Below, piece by piece: positions 16,322-25,390 of a stretch of 43,046 bases of DNA; within the stretch, counting starts at the first letter, position 1, and every line of letters begins with the position of its first letter. The stretch is from Bacillota bacterium (GTDB taxonomy: Bacteria > Bacillota_I > Bacilli_A > Izemoplasmatales > Hujiaoplasmataceae). The stretch lies in contig QKCT01000102.1 of assembly GCA_003245625.1 (NCBI GenBank), forward strand, positions 1-43,046, given 5' to 3'. The notes below the pieces were generated by a model. The model ran no database searches and had not been told where the DNA came from. It saw only the letters and a list, made by a program, of their open reading frames with translations. The translations under genes and the position numbers were made by a program.

Positions 16322-16885
16322 CTACTTAGCTAGTTTTCTAAATGTATTGATATATCCACCTTTGATCATCGAAACTTCATTTGCTACGATAACTGCATCA
16401 TCATCCCATTCGTTGATAATGCGTAAGATATCATCTTTGTTCTTACGGTTGGAATACATCATTAATACTTTTCTGCTCTTGTTTTTTCCTTGAGCATCGA
16501 TGACAGTGACTCCGTATCCAGCATCCCTCAATTCTTTCACTACTTTTTCAGCTTCGTTGTGCATAATAATCGCTTGAATGAAGATTTTACCAACTGCCAA
16601 CTTATTTTCTAAAATAGATCCTAAGTATACTCCAGTCGCAAATCCGATACTATAGATAATTCCTTTCAAAGGGGCGGAAGCAACTCCGACGATTACTCGA
16701 GAAGCAACAAATACCCACAACAAAATCTCCAGCATCGACAAAACAGTACCGAGTTTTCGATACCCTTTATTAATGTAAATAATACGAAGTGTGGAAGTTG
16801 ATACTTCAATCACCTTCGCGAAAAAAATCAAACAAATTTCCCATAAAGGAACGGATGTTAAGAAATTCCAGATTGCTTCCCACAT
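16322..16885 (-). CDS. UPF0316 membrane protein (DUF5698-DUF2179)
   Basis: A 187-residue protein. The N-terminal half has three hydrophobic segments with the pattern FFAKVIEVSTSTLRIIYINKG typical of UPF0316 proteins. The C-terminal half (about 105-187) is a soluble DUF2179 domain ending in MIKGGYINTFRK. The domain is thought to bind a small ligand, but none is established. The start is ATG at 16885 behind GAGGTGAT; a further upstream start would add nine residues without a ribosome site. Confidence 0.85.
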   Translation of the reverse strand: MWEAIWNFLTSVPLWEICLIFFAKVIEVSTSTLRIIYINKGYRKLGTVLSMLEILLWVFVASRVIVGVASAPLKGIIYSIGFATGVYLGSILENKLAVGKIFIQAIIMHNEAEKVVKELRDAGYGVTVIDAQGKNKSRKVLMMYSNRKNKDDILRIINEWDDDAVIVANEVSMIKGGYINTFRKLAK

Positions 16886-16959
16886 GATAATCACCTCATC
16901 AAAAATAACCATAATATATTATACTATAATTCTAAAAAAAACCTATCAAAAGGTATGAA

Positions 16960-16986
16960 AAAACGGTTTCCGATTGAAACCGTTTT
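16960..16986. terminator. terminator after the LtaS-like gene
   Basis: A perfect 11-base stem, AAAACGGTTTC (16960-16970) and GAAACCGTTTT (16976-16986), sits 18 bases after the stop at 17005. Its T-run lies on the minus strand. Confidence 0.88.
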
Positions 16987-17004
16987 ATATAATAATTATT
17001 TTGC

Positions 17005-18894
17005 TCATTCTCTCGCGACTTTTGTCTCGATATAGATTCGATTGATGTAACCGATTTTTGTTTTTATCGCGTCACATTTTTCTACAAAAGCTTGATATTC
17101 TTCCTCCGTATACTGTTCTTTATAGTAGATGATTTCTTCTCCATCAACAGAATACATATTATAGTTGAAGAACCCAGTCATTTTGATGGAATAGAATACA
17201 TCTTCTTCGTCAGAGAAAACAGATGTACCTAAGTATAAATTTTGATCGTATTGTATCCCCAGTAAATCCATTAAAGTCGGAACGATATTATAAGGAGAAA
17301 CGAATTTTGAAATCGTCGTATCGGTATCTCCGGAATGTTCCAAATATTCTTGTGTTAAACTTGGATTATAAATACAGAAGAAATTATGATACATTTCCAT
17401 ATTATAATAAGAATTATCTGTGTCGGAGAAAATTTTTAAATATAAGTCATGATAATATACATTATGATCTCCATATAAGACAATAATGGTATTATCCAAT
17501 AAATCTTGCTCTTCCAAGGAATCCAGCATCATACCGATTGCCACATCGGTATTCATTACTGCGGCTTGGTAATGGCGTATTCTTGCTGCATCCTCTTCCG
17601 CACCATCCGCTAGAATATTGGTCCACAATCCATCTTCTTCCGCTTGATCAATTGCAGCGAAATAACCCAACTCTTCAAATAATGCTTTGTTTGCTAAACC
17701 ATAATCATATGGACCATGTGTAACCATTGTTGCCCAAGCAGAATAGAATGGACCATCCGTCGTCGTCAAATAAGGTAACATTTTTTCCATGGTTATGGAA
17801 TCAAGCGTATAATTCCCATTCCAATTCCAGATTTCTTCACCTGGGAATAGTTCTTCGTGTAGATAGACATTTTCAAAACCGAGTTGTGGCATCAATAAGC
17901 CACGGTCATAAAAAGTTGCGACATTATCATGGAAATAACTTGTTGTATACCCTTCTGTTGAAAGAATGTAAGGTAAGGCATAAGAAAAATCATACGTATA
18001 GTTCTCCGCATCGAGTCCTACAGTAGGATAATTTCCAATTGTCGCAATCATTTCCGAGACATTGGTTTTATTCTCGCTATAACTGTTTTCAAAATACAAT
18101 CCATCAGTCATTAATCGATACAGATTTGGAGTCAATGTTTCATTGATTGCGAATGGTTGAACAGATTCCAATAAAATTGAAATGACATTCATCCCTTCCA
18201 AAGAATTATAGTAATAGGTTGTATCAGCAGTATCAACAGGGATGATACCAGTATAACTCGGATTGTTTTGTTCGATAATGTCTTCTAATTCCTTTGTGTA
18301 ATATCCCAAAATACCATATTGTTCAAAAGAAGCTCGTTTGAATGTTGTGACGTTCGCATCTGCAAGGAAAGTGTTAATGGATTCTGTGTTAATCATAAAG
18401 AAGCCAATCACCAATAAAACTGTCGCAAAGAACGAAGCAAGTCCTTTTGCATAATAGTTAGGAATATATCCAGACGTTTTTTTCAAATACTTGTATAAAT
18501 ACCGATTTGCAACAACATACGTAGTAAAAAGACCAATTGCAATTAAAATAACCCATACCGATAACAAATCTGCATTGATCACATCTGCGGCTTCTCCTAC
18601 CAACGATAATTGTTGTAAGGTAAAGAGATCATAATAAACCGAATACATTGTAGCGTTAACCAGGAATAGCATTGTAATGACAAAAAACAAAAAGCCGAGG
18701 TAAATCATCGACCATTTTGTGGATTTAATTAAAAATATAAAACTGCTGAGAGCAAGAGCAATCATCAGATCAATGATCAAATCACGTGGTAAAAAGCTGA
18801 AGTCGACCCATATAAATGTTATGATTTCAGCGATCAGATAGTAGAGTATAAACACAAGAAAAATTTGTGATTTTTGCTTGAGCAATGCTTTCAT
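17005..18894 (-). CDS. ltaS: LtaS-like lipoteichoic acid synthase (membrane sulfatase family)
   Basis: A 629-residue protein with five N-terminal membrane segments (about 10-30, 40-56, 62-82, 112-130, 153-170) and a large extracellular alkaline-phosphatase/sulfatase domain. ILLESVQPFAI (240-250) carries the metal Glu. NKTNVSEM (275-282) matches the GKTSDSEF site, with the nucleophile Thr277. VTHGPYDY and YGDHNVYYHD carry further metal ligands. It would transfer glycerol phosphate from phosphatidylglycerol to a lipid anchor. Other LtaS relatives act as primases or phosphoglycerol transferases for other polymers, so exact specificity is open. The LPXTG-free C-terminus is normal. Its promoter contains a strong palindrome. 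Confidence 0.83.
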   Translation of the reverse strand: MKALLKQKSQIFLVFILYYLIAEIITFIWVDFSFLPRDLIIDLMIALALSSFIFLIKSTKWSMIYLGFLFFVITMLFLVNATMYSVYYDLFTLQQLSLVGEAADVINADLLSVWVILIAIGLFTTYVVANRYLYKYLKKTSGYIPNYYAKGLASFFATVLLVIGFFMINTESINTFLADANVTTFKRASFEQYGILGYYTKELEDIIEQNNPSYTGIIPVDTADTTYYYNSLEGMNVISILLESVQPFAINETLTPNLYRLMTDGLYFENSYSENKTNVSEMIATIGNYPTVGLDAENYTYDFSYALPYILSTEGYTTSYFHDNVATFYDRGLLMPQLGFENVYLHEELFPGEEIWNWNGNYTLDSITMEKMLPYLTTTDGPFYSAWATMVTHGPYDYGLANKALFEELGYFAAIDQAEEDGLWTNILADGAEEDAARIRHYQAAVMNTDVAIGMMLDSLEEQDLLDNTIIVLYGDHNVYYHDLYLKIFSDTDNSYYNMEMYHNFFCIYNPSLTQEYLEHSGDTDTTISKFVSPYNIVPTLMDLLGIQYDQNLYLGTSVFSDEEDVFYSIKMTGFFNYNMYSVDGEEIIYYKEQYTEEEYQAFVEKCDAIKTKIGYINRIYIETKVARE

Positions 18895-18915
18895 GGCGTA
18901 CCTACTTTCTGTAAT

Positions 18916-18941
18916 TATTATATCACAATAAAGTGATATAA
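18916..18941 (-). promoter_or_regulatory. palindromic operator in the ltaS promoter
   Basis: A perfect inverted repeat TTATATCAC-AATAAA-GTGATATAA (18918-18941) overlaps a minus-strand -10 box TATAAT (18916-18921). A possible -35 box TTGTTA lies 16 bases upstream. The repeat fills the spacer of this promoter about 25 bases before the start codon, so a bound repressor would block it. The regulator is unknown. Confidence 0.5.
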
Positions 18942-18953
18942 CAAGACAAAAGT

Positions 18954-18980
18954 AAAGGGATTGTAAAAGACAATCCCTTT
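18954..18980. terminator. terminator between mscS and ltaS
   Basis: AAAGGGATTGT (18954-18964) pairs with ACAATCCCTTT (18970-18980). A strong T-run follows on the plus strand and a weaker T-rich run on the minus strand, where mscS ends 35 bases away. Confidence 0.75.
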
Positions 18981-19014
18981 TTTGTGTGTTCTATATGAAA
19001 TGAATTTGATGATA

Positions 19015-19974
19015 TTATTTAGCTTGAGAATCGATTTTATGAACCACAACTTGAGGAAATGGAATTTCGATATTGTTCTTATCGAAAAGTATTTTAAGTT
19101 GTTTATTCATTTCCCTAACCGTATGTAATCGGTCCGTCTCTTTGACCCAAGCAACAACACGAATGGTTATGCCAGAATCCCCAAACACTTCGATTCCATC
19201 ATAAAATGGTCCTTTTTTAATTGTTGAAATCGCCTCTTTCATGTCCTTTAAATTTTCTCTCATAAACGCTTCAAACTTCTCAATATCTTCATTGTAACTA
19301 ATGGCGATTTCACAGATTGCTTGGGATAACACATTCGATGAGTTAATTGCCCCACGAATATCGGAATTATTCAGCATTTTGATATCTCCATTGATATCTT
19401 CAAACTTGGTGATGCGAAGCCCTAATTCTTTTACAATTCCTCGGAAATCACCGATTTGAATCACATCTCCAACTGCAAATTGTTTTTCAAAGATAATAAA
19501 CAATCCAGCAAAGATATCCTCAATCAAACTTTGCGCTCCAAAACTAATTGCTAGTCCAATGATTCCCGCACCAGCCAAAAGGGTTGGAGTTTGAACATTC
19601 CAAGCAGATAAAATCAGGAATAAAGCTGCAATAACAGCGAAATATTTCAAAGCGCTCATGATCAAGTTTCCTATCGTTTCCGAACGATGTCCTCGTTTCA
19701 CAAACATCGATACGATGAATAACAGGATTTTGTAAATAATCCAAATGAAGACTAAGACTGCAAAGGATTCCAAGATCGTTACGTAATTATTCTTGAAAAA
19801 ATCCCACAGGTTGAAAAACTTACCAATCGAGCTCTGGATAATCTGGGCAAATTGAGTTCCCGGGAAAACAATCGGTACTAATGTGCCAAGTGCAATACAC
19901 AAGAAAATAACAATCACAACGACGATGATTCGAACTTTTTCTTCCTTTGTTTTGTTTTTAAAATCAAATTTCAT
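19015..19974 (-). CDS. mscS: small-conductance mechanosensitive channel (MscS family)
   Basis: A 319-residue membrane channel that opens on hypo-osmotic shock. Segments near 15-36, 65-90 and 105-125 are hydrophobic. The pore-lining helix and start of the beta domain read LLAGAGIIGLAISFGAQSLI followed by FAGLFIIFEKQFAVGDVIQI, the family signature. A cytoplasmic alpha/beta domain ends in EIPFPQVVVH. The length and topology fit the short MscS/YkuT type. It starts 13 bases after the preceding surface-protein gene, so the two probably share a transcript. Confidence 0.92.
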   Translation of the reverse strand: MKFDFKNKTKEEKVRIIVVVIVIFLCIALGTLVPIVFPGTQFAQIIQSSIGKFFNLWDFFKNNYVTILESFAVLVFIWIIYKILLFIVSMFVKRGHRSETIGNLIMSALKYFAVIAALFLILSAWNVQTPTLLAGAGIIGLAISFGAQSLIEDIFAGLFIIFEKQFAVGDVIQIGDFRGIVKELGLRITKFEDINGDIKMLNNSDIRGAINSSNVLSQAICEIAISYNEDIEKFEAFMRENLKDMKEAISTIKKGPFYDGIEVFGDSGITIRVVAWVKETDRLHTVREMNKQLKILFDKNNIEIPFPQVVVHKIDSQAK

Positions 19975-19987
19975 TTCATTTTCTCCC

Positions 19988-21316
19988 CTATTCTGTGATG
20001 ACTTCTATTGTCTCATATTTTGTATAATCGAAAGAATTCCGTATTCCTATTATGATTCTACTAAAATCATAAGTCGGTTTATAAATTTCAAATTGAATGG
20101 TTTTGACTTCTCCATCCGGTATGATTTGGAAGTTTTGTCCCTCCATATACTGTTCATATTCATCGATTTGTTGATAAACCTCATAATAGGCTGTATCTAT
20201 GATATTTTCTGGATCATTCAATGTAATTGTAACAAGATAATAATCGCCTAGATCTTCTAAGAGATATTCATAACTATATCGAGGCGAAGTCGTGAATTCT
20301 ACCCCTTCCATAGGTTTGACCACTTCTTGTTTGGTATACGGATCCGAATATCGAACCGACAATTCGATATAATAGGTTGTATTTGGTTTCAGATGTTCAA
20401 ATATGATATGCTGATCCTCAGAATGCTGATAATACTGGTCATAGAAACTAGTTGGAGTAAAAGTCTGTTTTTGCTGAACAACATAACCTTCCATAAGTGT
20501 CAATTCCAATACAACATCCTCAACATCCATTGCTTCCACCCATGCACTCAAAGAAACAGTTGTTGAAGTAATCTGAACTGGATAAATATAAGCATAAATC
20601 TGGTAAGGGGTATGAAATTCAACTTCATCCAACAAAACTGTTTCCATATTAGTATTGATTGCCTCTAAACGAATCAGCACTGATAGGTTCTCATTATAAA
20701 TAGAAGGTAAGATCATCTGTGTACTTCCTAACCCTAAAACAGACGTTGTAAAACTTTGATACTCCAATTCCGAGGAATACTTAACAGCATATGAAATCTG
20801 TATTTGAGTATAGTCGAAAAATGGATCACTGATATAATAATCGATTTGATAATCTAATGTATATTGGTCATCTTCTGTCAGTAAGAGTATTCCTGTAATC
20901 GCTCCTCCAGGGTTTGGTGCAGTCGAGAGGCTTTGGCTAGCCAGTACTTCTGGCCCAAATCCTTTATCCGCTACAACCCTAAGGGTATATTTCGTATCCG
21001 GTTCCAAAGATGAAAACATCCCTGAATTCACTCCCGGAGAAGCTGTTTGATGATAGGTATCGAATTGATTTTCCAATACCAATTCCAACGTTCCATCAAT
21101 GATTGCATTATCGCTATCCGTAACGTTAACGGTATATGTAATCGCATCCGTAAATGCATTAATACTTTGGATTTCTGCCTTCGGACTTGCAGGGATTACA
21201 ACCACTGCAATTATGATTGCGGTGGTTGTAATCAACATAGACGAAAAAATAGATTTCAAAGCCTGAAATCTAGTTAGTTTTTTTTGTTGATCTTTAAACT
21301 GCTGCATACGTGACAT
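19988..21316 (-). CDS. membrane-anchored surface protein with fibronectin III-like repeats
   Basis: A 442-residue protein with a cytoplasmic N-terminus, one membrane segment at about 22-42, and a long extracellular part. The extracellular part contains repeated beta-sandwich patterns such as SSLEPDTKYTLRVVADKG and FEHLKPNTTYYIELSVRY, which match the L-x-P-x-T-x-Y strand pair of fibronectin III domains. At least three such units are suggested. No enzyme motif or sorting signal is visible. The start is ATG at 21316, six bases after GGGGGG; an ATG at 21322 overlaps that site. It precedes mscS and may be cotranscribed with it. The binding partner is unknown. Confidence 0.65.
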   Translation of the reverse strand: MSRMQQFKDQQKKLTRFQALKSIFSSMLITTTAIIIAVVVIPASPKAEIQSINAFTDAITYTVNVTDSDNAIIDGTLELVLENQFDTYHQTASPGVNSGMFSSLEPDTKYTLRVVADKGFGPEVLASQSLSTAPNPGGAITGILLLTEDDQYTLDYQIDYYISDPFFDYTQIQISYAVKYSSELEYQSFTTSVLGLGSTQMILPSIYNENLSVLIRLEAINTNMETVLLDEVEFHTPYQIYAYIYPVQITSTTVSLSAWVEAMDVEDVVLELTLMEGYVVQQKQTFTPTSFYDQYYQHSEDQHIIFEHLKPNTTYYIELSVRYSDPYTKQEVVKPMEGVEFTTSPRYSYEYLLEDLGDYYLVTITLNDPENIIDTAYYEVYQQIDEYEQYMEGQNFQIIPDGEVKTIQFEIYKPTYDFSRIIIGIRNSFDYTKYETIEVITE

Positions 21317-21400
21317 ATGCATCCCCCCAGCATCTATTTCATATTGTACTAAATCCGTTTATAATCTTCAATAACTCGCACGTTTTTCACATAAAAAAAA

Positions 21401-21420
21401 ACACATGTTTTATCATGTGT
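21401..21420. terminator. terminator after the amidase operon
   Basis: ACACATG (21401-21407) pairs with CATGTGT (21414-21420) and runs into nine minus-strand Ts, two bases after the amidase stop. Confidence 0.85.
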
Positions 21421-21422
21421 CT

Positions 21423-22835
21423 TTATTCGGATAGGGTTGGTGGGATTCGATATTTGGTAGCTTGCTCATATTGATATGCCACTTGTAAGCAGTATTGATC
21501 ATCAAAATTCTTAGCAACAAAAAATAATGAGCGTGGAATATCGTCTACCAAAGCCTTTGCTGGAACAGCCGCGACAGGATTCCCAGCAATTGGCGCATGA
21601 GAGGTTCTTCGATTCATAACCAACACATCAATTCCTTCTTGTTCCATGATTCGGTTGAATGCATTGGCATCTTCCAGCAACTGCTTTCTTGTTTCCACGT
21701 ATTCTTGTTCGGTTAAAGTACCGCTTGTTTCTTCTGCTGCTTCAAAAATACTTTGTCCATATTTAAGACAACGCTTCGGATCTTTTTTATTGAATTCGAT
21801 CAGTTCTTTTAAAGAGGAGATAGGGGAAGATTCTTGCACCGTATGGAAGTAATGATTGATGTCTGCTTTGAATTCGTAAATTAAGGTTTTGTGATTTGGC
21901 ATTTGTGGATGTTCCAGATGAACCTGTTTGATTGCCTTTGCTTTTGGTTCTAGTATTTGCATCGCTTTTTTGAAGATACGAATTTCTTCTTCCTCATAAG
22001 CGATATTATCAAATGTAAGAAAACCAACGGTAAGTTGATCAATTGGTTGATCATAGGTTTTCGAAAAATGATAATCCTTTTCTTTCCTTAAGAGAGTTGC
22101 TTTATCTGCTGGATCCTTTCCTACAATAGCCTCCAGTAGGATTGCTGCATCGGCAACAGTGCGAGTCAATGGTCCGGCAGTATCTTGCAAATGGGATATC
22201 GGAATAATTCCTGTCCTCGATACCAAACCAAGAGTCGGTTTAATCGTTACAATACTATTATTCTGTGCGGGTGCCGTTAACGAACCGTTCGTTTCGGTAC
22301 CGATAGCAATTGGAATGAGGTTCGCTGCGACAGCAACTGCCGAACCAGTGGATGAACCAAGCGGATCGATTTTCTCGCTATATGGTGATTTGACTTGACC
22401 AAAACGACTTCCGTATCCAGATGGCATATCACCAAAGCTCATAAAATAAGCGAATTCGGATAGGTTAGCTTTCCCTAGAATAATCGCCCCTGATTGTTCC
22501 AATAAGGTAACAATATGAGCCTCGTATGGGGCGATAAAATTGGCCAATGCCAATGATCCCGCTGTTGTATTTTGCTTGTCTTTGGTATTGATATTATCTT
22601 TCAAAACCAAAGGAATACCATGAAGAATGGAACGTGGTCCTTTTGAGTTTCGTTCTTCATCTCTTTGTCTAGCGATGGCATAGACATCTGGATTTACTTG
22701 AGCGATAGAATTCAATTCAAGTCCGTTTTGATCGATCGCTTCAATCCGTTCCAGATACATGTGAACAAGATCGACGCTGGTCCATTTTCCAGAATCCAAT
22801 CCTTCGGCCAGTTGTTTTATGGTGTATTCTTTCAT
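21423..22835 (-). CDS. amidase signature family hydrolase
   Basis: A 470-residue cytosolic hydrolase. The Ser-cisSer-Lys triad can be placed at Lys79 (VLKDNINTK), the Ser pair 161-162 in LGSSTGSAVAVA, and the nucleophile Ser185 in GTETNGS. Similarity is to stand-alone amidases rather than GatA, because no gatB or gatC lies beside it. The substrate amide is unknown. The start is ATG at 22835 after GGTGA, overlapping the HD hydrolase stop by four bases. It is the last of six coupled genes. Confidence 0.85.
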   Translation of the reverse strand: MKEYTIKQLAEGLDSGKWTSVDLVHMYLERIEAIDQNGLELNSIAQVNPDVYAIARQRDEERNSKGPRSILHGIPLVLKDNINTKDKQNTTAGSLALANFIAPYEAHIVTLLEQSGAIILGKANLSEFAYFMSFGDMPSGYGSRFGQVKSPYSEKIDPLGSSTGSAVAVAANLIPIAIGTETNGSLTAPAQNNSIVTIKPTLGLVSRTGIIPISHLQDTAGPLTRTVADAAILLEAIVGKDPADKATLLRKEKDYHFSKTYDQPIDQLTVGFLTFDNIAYEEEEIRIFKKAMQILEPKAKAIKQVHLEHPQMPNHKTLIYEFKADINHYFHTVQESSPISSLKELIEFNKKDPKRCLKYGQSIFEAAEETSGTLTEQEYVETRKQLLEDANAFNRIMEQEGIDVLVMNRRTSHAPIAGNPVAAVPAKALVDDIPRSLFFVAKNFDDQYCLQVAYQYEQATKYRIPPTLSE

Positions 22836-23437
22836 GATTTCACCGTCCATTCTCGATAGAATTCATTAAGATATTCTTTCATAAATTCTACTCGTTTTTT
22901 TGCGATAATTCTAGCTTCCTCGGTGTTCATAAGTTCTGGAAGCAAAAATAGTTTCTGATAAAAGTGGGCAATCGCTGAATTATCATCTTTATCGCCCTTA
23001 TACAATGGTCTATTTTTAAAACCGGAATAGGCAAAACATCGGGAGATACCGATTGCGCCTAACGCATCAAGCCGATCTGCGTCTTGGACAATCTCGCCTT
23101 CCAAAGTAGAAACTTTTTTCCCTTCTTTATGACTGGAAAAGGACATCGATTGAATGATGCCTAAAATCCAATCATATTCTTCGATGTTATATTTCTTCAA
23201 AAAATCGGAAGCACGATGAGAGCCAACTTCCGAAATCTTTGGATCATCCAAGTCATGTAACAAAGCGGTTAATCCAACAACAAAAAGATTTGCATCGTAC
23301 TTCTTTGCTAAGTCCATAGCTGTTCGATACACCCGAAAAACATGTTCGCTGTCATGTCCTGAGGATTCATTATCCAAATATCCTTTGACATAAGAAATCG
23401 CTAAATCCATGATTTCTTCTTGCCGATTACTCATCAT
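22832..23437 (-). CDS. HD-domain metal-dependent phosphohydrolase (YpgQ/YedJ-like)
   Basis: A protein of about 201 residues with the HD motif set: GHDSEHVFRV (about 26-35), LLHDLDD (59-65) and a late QDADRLDALGAIGI. This is the YpgQ/YedJ subgroup, some members of which remove pyrophosphate from nucleotides. The start is one of two adjacent ATGs (23437 or 23434) overlapping the stop of the upstream gene; the extra upstream frame would run inside that gene and is rejected. The neighbouring NAD(P)HX repair enzyme suggests nucleotide housekeeping, but this is weak evidence. Confidence 0.85.
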   Translation of the reverse strand: MMSNRQEEIMDLAISYVKGYLDNESSGHDSEHVFRVYRTAMDLAKKYDANLFVVGLTALLHDLDDPKISEVGSHRASDFLKKYNIEEYDWILGIIQSMSFSSHKEGKKVSTLEGEIVQDADRLDALGAIGISRCFAYSGFKNRPLYKGDKDDNSAIAHFYQKLFLLPELMNTEEARIIAKKRVEFMKEYLNEFYREWTVKS

Positions 23438-23924
23438 GATATTGTCCAGACAAGTCGATATAGTGAAGAGAGTTATGGCGATTCGCTTCCACTTCTTCAT
23501 CAGATAATTCTCGTACTATTCTCATCGGATTCCCCATAACGAGAGTTCTTGGTGGAACGATTTTACCAGGTGGAACTAGAGTTCCTGCGGCTACCATTGC
23601 TTTTTCACCAATTACGGCTTTATTCAATATAATCGATCCCATCCCTATCAAAGCATAGTCGCCAACTGTAGCGGCATGAATGATGGCAGAATGGCCAACT
23701 GTAACATACTTTCCTATATGAGTCGGCAAATTGGTATCTGTATGCACGACTGCATTATCTTGAATATTGGTTCCTTCACCAATAAAAATACTTGCCATAT
23801 CTCCGCGCACAGTTGCGTTGAACCAAATATTGGCTTTTGCTTCTAATGTCACGTCTCCAACTACTACTGCACTCGGTAATAGGATTGCTTGTGGATCGAT
23901 ATTTGGTTTGATGTTCTTATACAT
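23427..23924 (-). CDS. gamma-class carbonic anhydrase-like left-handed beta-helix protein (YrdA type)
   Basis: A 165-residue hexapeptide-repeat protein. FNATVRGDMASIFIGEGTNIQDNAVVHTD and the following turns (VGHSAIIHAATVG, GMGSIIL) form the left-handed beta-helix. Histidines in VVH, GHSAIIH and IHAA are placed as the metal ligands of gamma-carbonic anhydrases. Many YrdA/PaaY-type proteins have this arrangement but uncertain catalytic activity, so carbonic anhydrase is only a possibility. The start is ATG at 23924, six bases after AAGGAGG, overlapping the nnr stop by eight bases. Confidence 0.85.
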   Translation of the reverse strand: MYKNIKPNIDPQAILLPSAVVVGDVTLEAKANIWFNATVRGDMASIFIGEGTNIQDNAVVHTDTNLPTHIGKYVTVGHSAIIHAATVGDYALIGMGSIILNKAVIGEKAMVAAGTLVPPGKIVPPRTLVMGNPMRIVRELSDEEVEANRHNSLHYIDLSGQYHDE

Positions 23925-25386
23925 GTTGTTCCTCCTTAAAGACAAATGGAATTTCATCTAGAATATCGGATGCTGTCATTGATATTTCAGTCCACCGTTC
24001 CCTTGCTAGATTTCCAGCTTTCGTATGAATATAAATACCATCTAGAATCCCTTTGGTAAATTCTTTGTTAACAAGATTGGCTGCGATGATACCCGATAAA
24101 ACATCACCGCTTCCAGCTGTTGCAAATCCAGTGTTGTTCACTGGAATAAAATATGTTTTATCTGGTGTTGCTAGTACATTACATGGTCCTTTCAATAAAA
24201 CACTGAACCCTAAATCCGTCCATGTCTTCAATGCTTCTAATGTGGTGTTCATGATTTCTTTTGAATCGATTTTTGTCATTCGAGATAATTCTCCAAGATG
24301 GGGAGTTAACACTACATTTGGATTGTTTGGTTTTTGTTGTTTCAAATAGGATAATCCACTTGCATCAATCACGGTTGGTATCGTAGAGTGATACAATATC
24401 CAATCGAGAGAAGTGCGATATTGTTCATCCTCATTCATACCAGGTCCAAACACGATTGTTTTCGCTTTTTTCAAAATATCAATGGTCTGTTCTGTATGTT
24501 CGCCAATCATCAATTCAGGATAGAATTGTGTAAACGGTTTGTTAGATGCACTTGAAATAATTTTACAGATGCCTAACCCAGATCGCAAGGCGGCGTATGC
24601 ACTCATCTGGATGGAACCCATCATCGACTCACTTCCACCTAGAAAAATACCGAGTCCATAGGTGTATTTGTTTGATTGATGTTTTCTCACTTGAGGAGTC
24701 AAAGAATAGGATGACAATTCAATCTCTTTTTTCTTCTCGTCTTGATCCATAATCAAACCGATGTCTAACACCTTGGTTTCACCATGAAAATCCATGGCGT
24801 CATGAAGGAGGTTTCCAACTTTATATGCACCAATAATCCCTGTGCAATTTGCTTTAACTGCAATACCTGTGCTACATCCACTATCCGGGTGAATTCCCGA
24901 AGGAATATCGATGGAATAAACATTGGTATTTGATTCGTTGATATATTGAATTAAGGTTCTACGGTATCCGATGATTGGTTTGGATAGTCCAATCCCAAAG
25001 ATACCATCAATGAGGATATTCGAATCAAAAATCAATTGCTGATATCGATCCAATGAGAGTTCGTCATCGATGATATTGACATTACCGACTTGGTCATAGT
25101 AATAGCGGAAAGAGTCAGAAGCTTTTTCCATAGATCCGATGACAAAGATTTGCAGGTGGAATCCCATTTGCCGTAGTTCATTTGCCATAACCAATGCATC
25201 TCCGCCATTGTTTCCGACACCTGCAAAAATCGTTATCTTGTCATCGAATGAAGGCTTCATTCTCGCGATGAAATCTTTTGTTAACAAAAAACCAGCTGTT
25301 TGCATCAGCTGCGCTTCGGTTTCGTTCTTATGTTTCATTGTTTTGCGTTCTAATTGACGAATTTCTTCGACTGTATACACATTCAA
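23917..25386 (-). CDS. nnr: bifunctional NAD(P)H-hydrate epimerase / ADP-dependent dehydratase
   Basis: A 489-residue two-domain repair enzyme that restores damaged hydrated NADH and NADPH. The N-terminal epimerase domain (about 1-215) has VGNNGGDALVMA at 57-68 and DGIFGIG further on. The C-terminal dehydratase domain (about 220-489) has a PGMNED motif and ends with TGFATAGSGDVLSGIIA, the nucleotide-binding signature. The length is right for the fused bacterial form. The start is TTG at 25386, after GAGGTGAT. It follows the TraX-like gene by four bases. Confidence 0.92.
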   Translation of the reverse strand: MNVYTVEEIRQLERKTMKHKNETEAQLMQTAGFLLTKDFIARMKPSFDDKITIFAGVGNNGGDALVMANELRQMGFHLQIFVIGSMEKASDSFRYYYDQVGNVNIIDDELSLDRYQQLIFDSNILIDGIFGIGLSKPIIGYRRTLIQYINESNTNVYSIDIPSGIHPDSGCSTGIAVKANCTGIIGAYKVGNLLHDAMDFHGETKVLDIGLIMDQDEKKKEIELSSYSLTPQVRKHQSNKYTYGLGIFLGGSESMMGSIQMSAYAALRSGLGICKIISSASNKPFTQFYPELMIGEHTEQTIDILKKAKTIVFGPGMNEDEQYRTSLDWILYHSTIPTVIDASGLSYLKQQKPNNPNVVLTPHLGELSRMTKIDSKEIMNTTLEALKTWTDLGFSVLLKGPCNVLATPDKTYFIPVNNTGFATAGSGDVLSGIIAANLVNKEFTKGILDGIYIHTKAGNLARERWTEISMTASDILDEIPFVFKEEQHV

Positions 25387-25390
25387 AGTA

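Noticed and set aside
23438-23500. Longer N-terminus for the HD hydrolase
   Set aside because: The extra 21 codons run inside the preceding beta-helix gene and are not conserved-looking; two ATGs overlapping that gene's stop are better starts.
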